From positions 248,001 through 312,000 of the forward strand of contig NZ_JNWO01000004.1 in assembly GCF_000716435.1 (NCBI RefSeq): a stretch of 64,000 bases of DNA, in the 5' to 3' direction. The position numbers and the translations under genes were made by a program. Positions 9,014 to 18,640 of the stretch are shown piece by piece (the first letter of the stretch is position 1; the number at the start of each line of letters is the position of its first letter). This DNA comes from Streptomyces xylophagus (GTDB lineage Bacteria > Actinomycetota > Actinomycetes > Streptomycetales > Streptomycetaceae). Under the pieces are notes generated by a model. It had not been told where the DNA came from. It saw nothing but the letters and a program-made list of their open reading frames with translations, and did no database searches.

Positions 9014-10285
9014 GTGGGCCTTGTCGTGCAGAAGTACGGAGGCTCCTCCGTAGCCGATGCCGAGGGCATCAAGCGCGTCGCCAAGCGAATCGTCGAAGCG
9101 AAGAAGAACGGCCATCAAGTGGTCGTCGTCGTTTCCGCGATGGGCGACACGACGGACGAGTTGATCGATCTCGCCGAGCAGGTATCTCCGATGCCCGCCG
9201 GGCGTGAGTTCGACATGCTGCTGACCGCCGGAGAGCGGATCTCCATGGCACTGCTGGCCATGGCGATCAAAAACCTGGGCCACGAGGCCCAGTCGTTCAC
9301 CGGCAGCCAGGCAGGCGTCATCACCGACTCTGTCCACAACAAAGCGCGGATCATCGACGTCACGCCGGGTCGGATCCGTACGGCGTTGGACGAGGGCAAC
9401 ATCGCCATCGTCGCCGGGTTCCAGGGTGTGAGCCAGGACAAGAAGGACATCACGACGCTGGGGCGGGGTGGCAGTGACACCACCGCCGTGGCGCTGGCCG
9501 CCGCGCTCGACGCCGAGGTGTGCGAGATCTACACCGACGTCGACGGGGTGTTCACCGCCGACCCGCGTGTGGTGCCGAAGGCGCGGAAGATCGACTGGAT
9601 CGCCTTCGAGGACATGCTGGAGCTCGCCGCCTCCGGCTCCAAGGTGCTGCTCCACCGCTGTGTGGAGTACGCCCGCCGATACAACATCCCGATCCATGTG
9701 CGGTCCAGCTTCAGCGGACTTCAGGGCACGTGGGTCAGCAGTGAGCCGATTGGGGACCAGAAGGTGGAGCAGGCCATCATCTCCGGTGTCGCGCACGACA
9801 CCTCCGAGGCCAAGATCACGGTCGTCGGTGTGCCCGACAAGCCGGGCGAGGCCGCGGTGATCTTCCGGACGATCTCCGACGCCCAGGTCAACATCGACAT
9901 GATCGTGCAGAACGTGTCGGCGGCCTCGACGGGTCTCACGGACATCTCCTTCACCCTCCCCAAGGCGGAGGGCCGCAAGGCCATCGACGCCCTGGAGAAG
10001 AACAAGGGCGGCATCGGCTTCGAGTCGCTGCGCTACGACGACCAGATCGGGAAGATCTCGCTGGTGGGCGCCGGGATGAAGACGAACCCGGGCGTCACCG
10101 CCGACTTCTTCACCGCGCTGTCCGACGCGGGCGTCAACATCGAGCTGATCTCGACCTCCGAGATCCGCATCTCGGTGGTCACCCGCGCCGACGACGTCAA
10201 CGAGGCCGTCCGCGCCGTGCACACGGCGTTCGGCCTGGACTCCGACAGCGACGAAGCCGTCGTCTACGGAGGCACCGGCCGCTGA
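9014..10285 (+). CDS. ask: Aspartate kinase
   Basis: 423-aa aspartokinase, first step of the aspartate family (Lys, Met, Thr, Ile, and diaminopimelate for the wall). N-terminal kinase domain has [20 protein letters not shown] and [16 protein letters not shown]; the C-terminal part has two ACT domains ([20 protein letters not shown] and [19 protein letters not shown]) that bind feedback inhibitors. GTG at 9014 has GAGGAGC upstream; the frame is open further left but without a ribosome site. In actinomycetes an internal start commonly makes a separate regulatory subunit. The stop overlaps the asd ATG by one base (TGATG). Confidence 0.97.
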   Translation: MGLVVQKYGGSSVADAEGIKRVAKRIVEAKKNGHQVVVVVSAMGDTTDELIDLAEQVSPMPAGREFDMLLTAGERISMALLAMAIKNLGHEAQSFTGSQAGVITDSVHNKARIIDVTPGRIRTALDEGNIAIVAGFQGVSQDKKDITTLGRGGSDTTAVALAAALDAEVCEIYTDVDGVFTADPRVVPKARKIDWIAFEDMLELAASGSKVLLHRCVEYARRYNIPIHVRSSFSGLQGTWVSSEPIGDQKVEQAIISGVAHDTSEAKITVVGVPDKPGEAAVIFRTISDAQVNIDMIVQNVSAASTGLTDISFTLPKAEGRKAIDALEKNKGGIGFESLRYDDQIGKISLVGAGMKTNPGVTADFFTALSDAGVNIELISTSEIRISVVTRADDVNEAVRAVHTAFGLDSDSDEAVVYGGTGR

Positions 10286-11352
10286 TGGCCACGACCGGAG
10301 CGACCGTGCGTCCGACGCTCGCCGTGGTGGGGGCGACCGGAGCCGTCGGCACGGTCATGCTCCAGATCCTGTCCCAGCATGCGGACATCTGGGGCGAGAT
10401 CCGTCTGATCGCCTCTCCGCGCTCGGCCGGCCGCAAGCTGGCCCTGCGCGGGGAGCAGGTCGAGGTGGTGGCCCTTTCGGAGGAGGCCTTCGACGGGGTC
10501 GACGTCGCCATGTTCGACGTCCCCGACGAGGTCTCCGCCCAGTGGGCGCCGATCGCCGCCGCCAAGGGCGTGGTGGTCGTCGACAACTCGGGCGCCTTCC
10601 GGATGGACCCCGAGGTGCCCCTGGTGGTCCCCGAGGTCAACCCGCACAAGGTGCGCTGGCGTCCGCGCGGGATCATCGCCAACCCGAACTGCACGACCCT
10701 GTCGATGATCGTCGCCGTCGGCGCGCTGCACGCCGAGTTCGGGCTGCGCGAGCTGGTGGTGTCGTCGTACCAGGCGGTGAGCGGGGCGGGCCGGGCCGGG
10801 GTCGACACCCTGCGCCAGCAGCTCGCCCTCGTGGCCGGCACGGACCTGGGCACCAAGCCCGGTGACGTACGGCGGGCCGTCGGGGACAACACCGGGCCGT
10901 TCCCGGAGCCGGTCGCCCTGAACGTCGTACCGTGGGCCGGGTCCCTGCGCGAGGACGGCTGGTCCTCGGAGGAGATGAAGGTGCGGGACGAGTCCCGCAA
11001 GATCCTCGGGCTGCCCGCGCTGCCGGTCGCCGTGACCTGCGTCCGCGTCCCGGTGATCACCACGCACTCCCTCACCGTCCACGCCCGCTTCCAGGGCGAG
11101 GTCACCGTCGACGGGGCGCGCGAGATCCTCGCCACGGCCCCGGGGGTCGTCCTGTTCGACAATCCTGCCGCCGGAGAGTTCCCGACGCCCGCCGACGTGG
11201 TGGGCACCGACCCGACCTGGGTGGGGCGGCTGCGCCGGGCGCTGGACGATCCGACCGCGCTCGAACTCTTCGTCTGCGGCGACAATCTGCGCAAGGGAGC
11301 GGCCCTCAATACCGCGCAGATCGCCGAGCTGGTGGCGCGGGAGCTGGCGTGA
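10285..11352 (+). CDS. asd: Aspartate-semialdehyde dehydrogenase
   Basis: 355-aa NADPH-dependent enzyme that converts aspartyl phosphate to aspartate semialdehyde. The Rossmann motif is [15 protein letters not shown], and the catalytic Cys136 sits in [10 protein letters not shown]. The substrate-binding segment [15 protein letters not shown] and the C-terminal [13 protein letters not shown] are intact. It is coupled to ask by a one-base overlap, so the two enzymes are made together. Length is normal. Confidence 0.97.
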   Translation: MATTGATVRPTLAVVGATGAVGTVMLQILSQHADIWGEIRLIASPRSAGRKLALRGEQVEVVALSEEAFDGVDVAMFDVPDEVSAQWAPIAAAKGVVVVDNSGAFRMDPEVPLVVPEVNPHKVRWRPRGIIANPNCTTLSMIVAVGALHAEFGLRELVVSSYQAVSGAGRAGVDTLRQQLALVAGTDLGTKPGDVRRAVGDNTGPFPEPVALNVVPWAGSLREDGWSSEEMKVRDESRKILGLPALPVAVTCVRVPVITTHSLTVHARFQGEVTVDGAREILATAPGVVLFDNPAAGEFPTPADVVGTDPTWVGRLRRALDDPTALELFVCGDNLRKGAALNTAQIAELVARELA

Positions 11353-11431
11353 GTGCAGGCCGCACGTATCCTGCCCGGCCGTAAATCCGCTGGCCAGTGG
11401 CGCCCAGGTTTGTAGGATCACTGTGCGCGAT

Positions 11432-11471
11432 GTGGCCGGATTAATGGTTGGGATCACTTGAATCCGGCCAC
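11432..11471. promoter_or_regulatory. Perfect 11-bp inverted repeat downstream of asd
   Basis: GTGGCCGGATT (11432-11442) is exactly complementary to AATCCGGCCAC (11461-11471), with an 18-nt spacer. It lies 80 bp after the asd stop and just before a second hairpin. There is no T-run, so it could be either part of a compound terminator or an operator for the sigma-factor operon. Confidence 0.5.
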
Positions 11472-11491
11472 CTCCGCATCCGAAGATTTCA

Positions 11492-11527
11492 CTCCCCGCT
11501 TCCCGCAACCGCGCGGCGAGCGGGGAG
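11492..11527 (+). terminator. Probable asd terminator hairpin
   Basis: CTCCCCGCT (11492-11500) pairs perfectly with AGCGGGGAG (11519-11527) across an 18-nt GC-rich loop, followed by CGTCTTT. GC-rich stems with weak T-runs are usual for this type of organism. Confidence 0.5.
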
Positions 11528-11658
11528 CGTCTTTGCGAACGCCCTTCAGGTGGGCGTGGGGATGCGGTGAGGGGCGTGGGGACGCCCCGGACATTCGTGA
11601 CACAGGGGAAGAGCGGGTAGGCATGAGGGTGTTCGACGCACTGCCGGTTGTGCTGCCT

Positions 11659-11721
11659 GACACCAGACGGGTGGGTGATGACACCGGACGGGTGGGCGGT
11701 GACAGCAGACAGGTGGGTGGA
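11659..11721. repeat. Three 21-bp tandem repeats upstream of the sigma factor
   Basis: Three head-to-tail 21-bp units begin at 11659, 11680 and 11701. All share the pattern GACA.C.GAC.GGTGGG. The array ends 75 bp before the sigma-factor start. The rest of the 443-bp asd-sigma gap holds the two hairpins described separately and no gene I can support. Confidence 0.75.
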
Positions 11722-11795
11722 CTGTCTGTTTCGTCTGACGTAAATGTGACGGCCGACGCGTACAACCCCCAAGGGGGGAAGCGTGTCCAACTGGC

Positions 11796-12449
11796 GTGGC
11801 TCAGGTACTCGACTTCACTGCGGCACGCGGCACGGCCCTACGGCCTCCGCGTGGATCCCGTGCGCCCGGCGGCATGCCGGTGATCGCGCCGATGCCCGCA
11901 GCGCGGCCCGCCCGCATCCCGAACCAGCGCGACGGTGTCGACGACGCCGTCGCGGCCGGAACGACGGTCGACCACCTCACCGAGACCTATCGGGCGCACT
12001 ACCGCTCGCTGCTCGGACTCGCGGCGCTCCTCCTCGACGACACGGCCTCCTGCGAGGACGTCGTCCAGGAGGCGTTCATCCGGGTCCACTCGGCGCGCAA
12101 ACGTGTCCGTGACCCCGAGAAGACCCTGGCGTATCTGCGCCAGACCGTCGTCAACCTCTCCCGCTCGGCCCTGCGCCGCCGCATCCTCGGCCTCAAGCTC
12201 CTCTCGAAGCCGATGCCGGACATGGCCAGCGCGGAGGAGGGCGCCTACGACCTGCTGGAGCGCGACTCCCTCATCAAGGCGATGAAGGGTCTGCAGCGCC
12301 GCCAGCGCGAGGTCCTGGTCCTGCGCTACTTCGCGGACATGACCGAGGCGCAGGTCGCCGAGTCGCTCGGCATATCGCTGGGCTCGGTGAAGGCGTACGG
12401 CTCGCGCGGTATCGCCGCCCTCCGCATCGCGATGGAGGCGTCGGCATGA
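11796..12449 (+). CDS. ECF-type RNA polymerase sigma factor
   Basis: 217-aa sigma factor. After a Pro/Arg-rich N-terminal stretch, region 2 is seen as YRAHYRSLLGLAALLLDDTASCEDVVQEAFIRV, and region 4 as LQRRQREVLVLRYFADMTEAQVAESLGISLGSVKAYGSRGIAALR. GTG at 11796 is the only in-frame start nearby; the best Shine-Dalgarno tract (AAGGGGGGAAG) is about 20 nt upstream, which is longer than ideal. Its stop overlaps the start of the next gene (ATGA), the arrangement often seen for a sigma factor and its membrane regulator. A 21-bp repeat array lies just upstream. Confidence 0.9.
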   Translation: MAQVLDFTAARGTALRPPRGSRAPGGMPVIAPMPAARPARIPNQRDGVDDAVAAGTTVDHLTETYRAHYRSLLGLAALLLDDTASCEDVVQEAFIRVHSARKRVRDPEKTLAYLRQTVVNLSRSALRRRILGLKLLSKPMPDMASAEEGAYDLLERDSLIKAMKGLQRRQREVLVLRYFADMTEAQVAESLGISLGSVKAYGSRGIAALRIAMEASA

Positions 12450-13672
12450 GCGACAACGTCGAGGGGCACGGCTCGGGTGAACGGCACGAGCCGGAGGTCC
12501 GGCGCGGGCCGACCTGGGCCCGCAAGGAACAGCCGAACGAATCGCACGCTGGGAACGGAACTGTGAACCACGGCCCCGACGAACCGAGCCCCACCGGGCC
12601 GAGCCTCGACGGGCAGCACCCCGAGAACGCGGAGGGGCAGGCACCCGAGGGGCGTACCCCCGACGGGGACAACCCCGAAGGGTTCGACCCGGACGAGCTG
12701 GCCCTGCGCCGGCTGCTCCACCAGGCCGTCCAGGAGGTCGAGCCGCGCGACGGCACACTCGACCACCTGCGCAAGGCGGTACCGGCCCGCCGGGCCCGCA
12801 AGCGCCAGGCCGTCGTCGGCATGGCCGCCGCCGCCCTCTTCTTCGGCACCGCCATCCCGGCCCTCGTCCACGTCTCGAACTCCACCGGCTCGAACGCGGA
12901 CCCGTCCATCATGGGCAACAGCTCACAGGCCCAGGGCGGCACCAGCTCGGGCAAGAACCCGGACGGCGGCTCCAGCACCTCCGGCGGCTCCTCGGGCCAG
13001 GCCTCGCAGAACCCGGGCGGCCACAAGAACGACGGCTCGGGCAAGACCCCCGGCGCGGGCACAGTCAGCGCCAACCCCTCGGCCAGCACCGGGACGGCCG
13101 CGCCCCTCTGCACGGCCGAGCAGTTCGGCGCGTCCAACTCGACGGTGGACGCCCCCGACTCGGCCGGTATCGTCTACGGCACGTTCACCGTCACCAACAC
13201 GTCCAGCACGAGCTGTACCGTCGGCGGCCCCGGCACCGTGGGGACCGCCGCGCAGGGGGCCGCCGACTCCACCAAGATCAGCGTGGCGCAGCACAGCTCC
13301 GGGGATGTGGCGTCGGGGCTGCCCGACCCGTCGACGGAGGCCTCCCAGCTCGTGCTGCTGCCGGGCTCCGCCTACCGGATCAAGTTCGCCTGGGTGCCCT
13401 CCGAGACCTGCCCCACCAGCAGCACGAGCACCGGCGGCACGAGCACCGGCGGTACGACGGCCAGCCCGTCGCCCAGCGAGGACACCAGCACCAGCACCGG
13501 GTCCACGACCGGCGACACCGGCACGTCCACCCAGCTGCTCGAGGACGGCACGCTCGACGGCAGTGTCGTGGTCTCCCACACGGCGGAGGGGGGCTCGCCG
13601 ACGGTCTCGGCGACGGTGTCCAACGCGTGCGCGGGGACGGTCTACCGGACGGGTGTGCTGGCGGGATCGTAA
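12446..13672 (+). CDS. Single-pass membrane protein coupled to the sigma factor (putative anti-sigma-like)
   Basis: 408-aa protein. Residues 1-90 are a Pro/Gly/Glu-rich low-complexity cytoplasmic stretch, followed by FDPDELALRRLLHQAVQEVEPRDGTLDHLRKAVPARRARKR, one TM helix (about 124-144), a Ser/Gly/Thr-rich linker, and an exported beta-rich domain with a Cys pair (CTAEQF...SCTVGG). A long Thr/Ser/Gly tract lies near residues 320-365. No zinc anti-sigma (HxxxCxxC) motif is present. The ATGA overlap with the sigma gene suggests regulation of that sigma factor, which is inference. The exported domain may sense envelope state. Confidence 0.7.
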   Translation: MSDNVEGHGSGERHEPEVRRGPTWARKEQPNESHAGNGTVNHGPDEPSPTGPSLDGQHPENAEGQAPEGRTPDGDNPEGFDPDELALRRLLHQAVQEVEPRDGTLDHLRKAVPARRARKRQAVVGMAAAALFFGTAIPALVHVSNSTGSNADPSIMGNSSQAQGGTSSGKNPDGGSSTSGGSSGQASQNPGGHKNDGSGKTPGAGTVSANPSASTGTAAPLCTAEQFGASNSTVDAPDSAGIVYGTFTVTNTSSTSCTVGGPGTVGTAAQGAADSTKISVAQHSSGDVASGLPDPSTEASQLVLLPGSAYRIKFAWVPSETCPTSSTSTGGTSTGGTTASPSPSEDTSTSTGSTTGDTGTSTQLLEDGTLDGSVVVSHTAEGGSPTVSATVSNACAGTVYRTGVLAGS

Positions 13673-13741
13673 GCCGGTCGTTCGCCGTCAGAGGGTCGTT
13701 GTCGGTCGTTCGTCGTCGGTCACGGGGGACCGGCACCGGTG

Positions 13742-14548
13742 TCAGACCACGGTGACGCGTACCGCTTCCTCCGTGTCCTCCTCGGACACCAGGCCCAGTT
13801 CCGCGTCGCGCGCGAACTCCACCTCGCGGCGCAGCAGCCGGAACCACATGAAGACGACGAAGCCCGCGAAGACGAACCACTCGCCGGTGTAGCCGAGGTT
13901 CTGGAACGCCTTCAGGTCGAGACCGGTGTTCGCGGGCGCGGTCGCCGGTACGGCCGTCATCCCGGAGTCGCCCTTGTCGAGCGTGATCCACGCGTCGTAC
14001 AGCTGGTAGGGCACGAGGTTCACCAGCGAGGCCGCGCTGATCGCGGCGGTCTGGCCGGACGGCAGCCCGCCCTGGGCGCTGACGCCGTTGTCGCCCGGGG
14101 TCTCGGACGCCTGGAGCGAGCCGGTGACGGTGACCTCGCCGGTCGGCGCGGCCGGTGCCTTCGCGGCGTCGGGCTTTCCGGGCAGCCAGCCGCGGACGAC
14201 GGGCAGGGCCTTGCCGCCGTCGGTGCGCAGCAGGGTCAGGACGTAGTAGCCGTTCTTCCCGTCCAACTGGCGGTCGGGGACGAGGAGTTGCTTGCCGTAC
14301 CGGCCGGTCGCCGTGGTCTGTCGGCCCGAGGTGCTCTGGTCGACCGGCAGCAGTGAGGCGAGGGGGCGCGCGGCTTCCGTGCGGTCGGTCTCGACCTGCT
14401 TGGTGGCCTGGTGGCTGCTGTCCACGCGCGCCTGGAACCGGCTCAGCTGCCACGACCCCATGAAGACGCAGAAGGGGATGGCGAGCAGTACGAAGACGTT
14501 GATGCCCCACCAGCGCGATGTCAGCAGAAACCGGTACACGACTCCCAC
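13742..14548 (-). CDS. SURF1 family cytochrome oxidase biogenesis protein
   Basis: 268-aa protein with TM1 right after the start (SRWWGINVFVLLAIPFCVFMGSWQLSRF), a long extracytoplasmic domain, and a C-terminal TM (EWFVFAGFVVFMWFRLLRREV). The motif LGxWQxxR appears as MGSWQLSRF, and VVRGWLPG is the family's conserved internal segment. SURF1 proteins assist assembly of haem-copper oxidase. GTG at 14548 is the first start. It converges with the sigma operon. Confidence 0.92.
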   Translation of the reverse strand: MGVVYRFLLTSRWWGINVFVLLAIPFCVFMGSWQLSRFQARVDSSHQATKQVETDRTEAARPLASLLPVDQSTSGRQTTATGRYGKQLLVPDRQLDGKNGYYVLTLLRTDGGKALPVVRGWLPGKPDAAKAPAAPTGEVTVTGSLQASETPGDNGVSAQGGLPSGQTAAISAASLVNLVPYQLYDAWITLDKGDSGMTAVPATAPANTGLDLKAFQNLGYTGEWFVFAGFVVFMWFRLLRREVEFARDAELGLVSEEDTEEAVRVTVV

Positions 14549-14698
14549 GGTACGGGGCTCCCGTAAGGCTCTCGGCCCGGGGGTCCGCCCGAAGGTTCAC
14601 CCGGCGTCGGCAATGCTCCGGCCGGGTCTTGGTCGAAGTTATCCACAGGCTGAGGATCCGACCAGTGCAATGTCTGTGTGGGCGGGCAGTATGGGGCC

Positions 14699-16498
14699 AT
14701 GACTGAGAGCAACGGGTCCGAGTACACACCGGACTGGGAGAAGCGCTTCCGGGCGCCCCGAGTGTCCCTGCCCGACTGGGCGGAGGACGCACCCGACCGT
14801 TCCCTGTTCGTGTCGAACGCGACAGGGACGTATGAGCTGTACGCCTGGGACCGGGCGACGGGCGAGCAACGCCAGGTCACGGACCGGCCGAACGGCACGA
14901 CGGACGGTGTGCTCTCCCCGGACGGGGAGTGGATCTGGTGGTTCGACGACAAGGACGGCGACGAGTTCGGCGTCTGGCGCCGCCAGCCCTTCAAGGGAGG
15001 ACCGGACGAACCGGCGGTCCCCGGCCTCGAACCGTCCTACCCGGCCGGGGTCGCCCTGGCCCGGGACGGCAGAACCGCCGTGGTCGGCCGCTCGACGGAC
15101 GAGGACGGTACGACGATCCACCTCGCCCGCACCGGCGAGGAGACCACGCTGCTCTACCGGCACCGCGAGTCGGCGGGTGTCGGCGACCTCTCGCACGACG
15201 GTTCGCTGATCGCGATCGAGCACACGGAGCACGGCGACGCGATGCACTCGGCGCTGCGCGTCCTGCGCCCGGACGGCACGGCGGTCGCCGACCTGGACGA
15301 CACCAAGGGCGGCACCGAGGAACTGGGCCTTGAGGTGCTGGGCTTCGCACCCGTCGAGGGCGACACCCGCCTGCTCATCGGCCATCAGCGGCGCGGCCGT
15401 TGGGAGCCCCTGGTGTGGGACGTCGTCAAGGGCGGCGAGACCGACCTGGCCCTGGACCTGCCCGGCGACGTGAGCGCCGAGTGGTACCCGGACGGCTCGG
15501 CCCTCCTCATCGCGCACAGCTTCGAGGCCCGCAGCGAGGTGTTCCGCTACGACCTCGCGTCGGGCGACCTGGAGAAGGTGCGGACGCCGCCCGGTTCGGT
15601 CTCGGGCGCGACGGCCCGCCCCGACGGCAGCGTCGAATACCTGTGGTCGTCGGCCGCCGAACCGTCCGCCGTGCGCTCGACCACGGGCGAGGTCGTCCTG
15701 GACCCGCCCGGCCTGAAGTCACCGGGATCGGTACCGGTGGAGGACGTGTGGGTGGAGGGCCCGGGAGGCCGCATCCACGCTCTGGTCCAGAAGCCGGCCG
15801 GCGCGACGGGCCCCCTCCCCACGGTCTTCGACATCCACGGCGGCCCGACCTGGCACGACAGCGACTCCTTCGCGGCCGGTCCGGCGGCCTGGGTCGACCA
15901 CGGATACGCGGTGATCCGGGTCAACTACCGCGGCTCCACCGGCTACGGGCGCGCGTGGACCGACGCGTTGAAGGTCCGGGTCGGTCTCATCGAGCTGGAG
16001 GACATCGCGGCGGTGAGGGAGTGGGCGATCACCTCGGGCCTCGCCGACCCCGCCCGCCTGATCCTCACCGGCGGCTCCTGGGGCGGCTACCTCACCCTCC
16101 TCGGCATCGGCACCCAGCCCGACGCGTGGACACTGGGCATCGCCGCGGTGCCGGTCGCCGACTACGTCACGGCGTACCACGACGAGATGGAAGCCCTGAA
16201 GGCCATGGACCGCACGCTGCTGGGCGGCACCCCGGAAGAAGTCCCGGACCGCTTCGAGGCGTCCTCCCCGCTGACCTACGTCGACGAGGTCAAGGCCCCG
16301 GTCTACATCTCGGCCGGCGTCAACGACCCCCGCTGCCCGATCCGCCAGATCGACAACTATGTGAAGCGGCTGGAGAGCAGGGGGGCCGTGCACGAGGTGT
16401 ACCGGTACGACGCGGGGCACGGGTCGTTGGTGGTGGACGAGCGGATCAAGCAGGTGAAGCTGGAACTGGACTTCGCGGAGCGGCACTTGGGGAAGTAG
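14699..16498 (+). CDS. S9-family prolyl oligopeptidase-type serine peptidase
   Basis: 599-aa cytoplasmic peptidase. The N-terminal part (to about residue 350) is a beta-propeller with repeated blades (for example LYAWDRATGEQRQVTDRPNG). The C-terminal alpha/beta-hydrolase domain carries the triad: Ser460 in GGSWGGYLT, Asp543 in GVNDPRCP, His574 in DAGHGS. No signal peptide is seen. ATG at 14699 is chosen; a GTG at 14678 would add seven residues. Family members hydrolyse short peptides or acyl-peptides. A perfect hairpin follows the gene before the convergent channel gene. Confidence 0.94.
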   Translation: MTESNGSEYTPDWEKRFRAPRVSLPDWAEDAPDRSLFVSNATGTYELYAWDRATGEQRQVTDRPNGTTDGVLSPDGEWIWWFDDKDGDEFGVWRRQPFKGGPDEPAVPGLEPSYPAGVALARDGRTAVVGRSTDEDGTTIHLARTGEETTLLYRHRESAGVGDLSHDGSLIAIEHTEHGDAMHSALRVLRPDGTAVADLDDTKGGTEELGLEVLGFAPVEGDTRLLIGHQRRGRWEPLVWDVVKGGETDLALDLPGDVSAEWYPDGSALLIAHSFEARSEVFRYDLASGDLEKVRTPPGSVSGATARPDGSVEYLWSSAAEPSAVRSTTGEVVLDPPGLKSPGSVPVEDVWVEGPGGRIHALVQKPAGATGPLPTVFDIHGGPTWHDSDSFAAGPAAWVDHGYAVIRVNYRGSTGYGRAWTDALKVRVGLIELEDIAAVREWAITSGLADPARLILTGGSWGGYLTLLGIGTQPDAWTLGIAAVPVADYVTAYHDEMEALKAMDRTLLGGTPEEVPDRFEASSPLTYVDEVKAPVYISAGVNDPRCPIRQIDNYVKRLESRGAVHEVYRYDAGHGSLVVDERIKQVKLELDFAERHLGK

Positions 16499-16540
16499 GC
16501 AGGGTTTCCTCAGGGTTTGTTCTTCTCGGGAGTGGCGTGC

Positions 16541-16567
16541 GGAGCGGGGATGCGAAGTCCCCGCTCC
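16541..16567. terminator. Bidirectional terminator hairpin
   Basis: GGAGCGGGGA and TCCCCGCTCC form a perfect 10-bp stem with a 7-nt loop. It fills the space between the convergent peptidase and ion-channel genes and ends one base before the channel stop codon, so it can serve both. Confidence 0.75.
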
Positions 16568-18511
16568 CTACGTCCCGGCACGATCCCGAGGTCGCCGCCC
16601 CAACAACTCCGCCAACCCCCGTCGAGTGGCAGCAAGCACAACCCGGTCCGAGTCCCGCAGGACATACGTGTCGGGTAGGTCCCACACCAACCCCGACCGC
16701 CGTACGTCCTCGGAGGCATCCCGCGTCGCCGTGTCCAGCGCGAGGACCCGCCACGACCCGGCGCGGAACGCCTCGGCGATGGTCTTGCCCTCCAGTTGGG
16801 GATGCCCGCCCACGGTCATCGCCGCGAACAACAGCACCCGCCGCTCGACTGGGATCGCGCCCAGGATCTGCCGCCCCATCATCGCCCCGGCGAACGCGGG
16901 CGCGGCCAGATGGGAGACGCTGCGGCTCCGGGTGAGGGCGTGCGGGTGGGCGGCGCGCAGCGTCCGGTACACGGCGGTGGCGAAGTCGTCGTCGTACAGG
17001 CGCAGTACGACCCGTAGATCAGGCCGTACGGACCGTGCGTACAGGACCGCTTCGAGGTTCGTGGTGTCGGAGCTGGTGACCGCGAGGAGGGCGTGGGCGC
17101 GGTGGATCTTGGCGGATTCCAGGACGCCTTCCTGGGTGACGTCACCGAGGATCACTGGCACCCGCAGCCGGCGTGCGACCGCGAGGCCGCGTGCCTCGGG
17201 GTCGGCCTCGACGCACACCACGGGGATGTGGAGTTCGCGCAGCCGGGTCAGCACCCGGGTGCCGATCTTGCCGAGCCCGAGCAGGACGACATGACCGCCG
17301 AGTCCGCGCGGCGGCTTGCGCAGCCCGGACGCCGTACGGAACGTGCCGAGGGCCTCGAGGACCGCGGCCAGCAGCACCGGCATGAGCAGCAACCCGACGA
17401 GACCGGAGAGGAGTTGAAGGATCTGCCGGCCCAGGGGCGCCCCGATCGCGGGGTCGTCGATCGCGAAGAGATCGAGCAGCGTCAGATAGAAGGCGGTCAC
17501 GGGATGGACCTTGGTCACCACCCACAGCGCGATGGCGAGCGCGATCACGCATGCCACCATGCCCGCCAGCGACCAGCGCAGCCGCCGGGAGAAGAGCGAG
17601 GAGAAGGCGGGCACGACACCGCCCCCACGCCCACCCGGCAACTGCGGCCCGGCGTACGACACCTGTTCCAGGACGACGGTGCCGCGCCCGGTGGCCGAGG
17701 CGACGGCCGCCGCGTCGGGCAGCAGGCGCGGGCCCTGTTCGCCCATGCCCTCGGAGCCGTCCGCGCCGGCCGGGTCGCTGCTGGTCGCCGAGAGCAGGGC
17801 GAGCGTGGCCAGCCCCGGGTCGGCGACCTGCCCGGGTCCCGGCGGCGGCCGTTCCACCGCGCGCAGCAGCAGCCCGTCGGTCTGGACGACCTTGCTGGTA
17901 CCGGCGAGAGCGGTGGCGGCCAGCGCGGGCGCGGCCGTGTCGGCGTCGGACAGGACGGTGGTGGAGGCGTCGAACCCGGTGCCGGTCCCGCCCTCCTCGC
18001 CGGTCGCCAACGCGGCTGCCTGGTCGAGGAGTTCCTCGATGTGCTGGCCGAGACGACGGTTGTAGAGGCGGAGCACGAGCCGGATACGGGGGTTGAGGCG
18101 GCGCGCGGTGAGGGCGGCGCGGATGTTCGTCTCGTCGTCGTCATAGACGAGGGCCAGTGCCGCCGCCCGCTCCACGCCCGCCTCCGCGAACACCGCCTCG
18201 GTCAGCTCGGCGACCTCCAACACCCGCTCCCCGCGCGGGGGTTCGGCGGCGACGGGTGCGCCGTTGGCGGTGCCGTTGGCTCGGGCCACCGCCGCGTTGA
18301 CCCGGTCGCGCAGGGCCACCGAGGCGGCACGCGCGCGGCCGACCACGGGTGGGCGGGTGGTTTCGGAGAGCGGTACGACGAGGGTGATCTGCTCGCCGTA
18401 GACACTGCGCAGTTCGGCGGCGAGACGGTGCGCGAGCGCGTCGTCGCCGCACACCACCATGTGCGCACGGGCACTGCCCGGAGGACTCTGATGCGGAACG
18501 CTGCTCGCCAC
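16568..18511 (-). CDS. Ion-channel protein with two TrkA/RCK-type regions (CASTOR/POLLUX-like)
   Basis: 647-aa protein. Order: an N-terminal nucleotide-binding-like region (MVVCGDDALAHRLAAELR), a Gly/Ala-rich stretch, two to three TM helices around residues 300-390 (WSLAGMVACVIALAIALWVV; LLSGLVGLLLMPVLLAAVLEAL), then a canonical TrkA_N Rossmann domain starting GHVVLLGLGKIGTRVL and a TrkA_C-like end (SDRVVLAATRRGLAELL). The arrangement resembles CASTOR/POLLUX-related channels and K+ channel RCK proteins. GTG at 18511 is a choice; the frame is open to 18616. It is divergent from the permease pair at 18641. Ion selectivity cannot be read. Confidence 0.8.
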   Translation of the reverse strand: MASSVPHQSPPGSARAHMVVCGDDALAHRLAAELRSVYGEQITLVVPLSETTRPPVVGRARAASVALRDRVNAAVARANGTANGAPVAAEPPRGERVLEVAELTEAVFAEAGVERAAALALVYDDDETNIRAALTARRLNPRIRLVLRLYNRRLGQHIEELLDQAAALATGEEGGTGTGFDASTTVLSDADTAAPALAATALAGTSKVVQTDGLLLRAVERPPPGPGQVADPGLATLALLSATSSDPAGADGSEGMGEQGPRLLPDAAAVASATGRGTVVLEQVSYAGPQLPGGRGGGVVPAFSSLFSRRLRWSLAGMVACVIALAIALWVVTKVHPVTAFYLTLLDLFAIDDPAIGAPLGRQILQLLSGLVGLLLMPVLLAAVLEALGTFRTASGLRKPPRGLGGHVVLLGLGKIGTRVLTRLRELHIPVVCVEADPEARGLAVARRLRVPVILGDVTQEGVLESAKIHRAHALLAVTSSDTTNLEAVLYARSVRPDLRVVLRLYDDDFATAVYRTLRAAHPHALTRSRSVSHLAAPAFAGAMMGRQILGAIPVERRVLLFAAMTVGGHPQLEGKTIAEAFRAGSWRVLALDTATRDASEDVRRSGLVWDLPDTYVLRDSDRVVLAATRRGLAELLGRRPRDRAGT

Positions 18512-18640
18512 GAGGGAAAAGACTGCCCCAAGGAGGCGGGTGGTTCCAGTATTCCGCTGAACACCCTTGCTCCGACTGCCGTATGCATCGACAGGGAGCA
18601 AAACTCGCGAAACCATGCGCCTGCCGGAGGTACTTCACCC

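Noticed and set aside
17093..18640. Long in-frame extension ahead of the ArsP-type permease
   Set aside because: It lies antisense to the channel gene; the GTG at 18641 has a clear ribosome site and gives the family's normal core.
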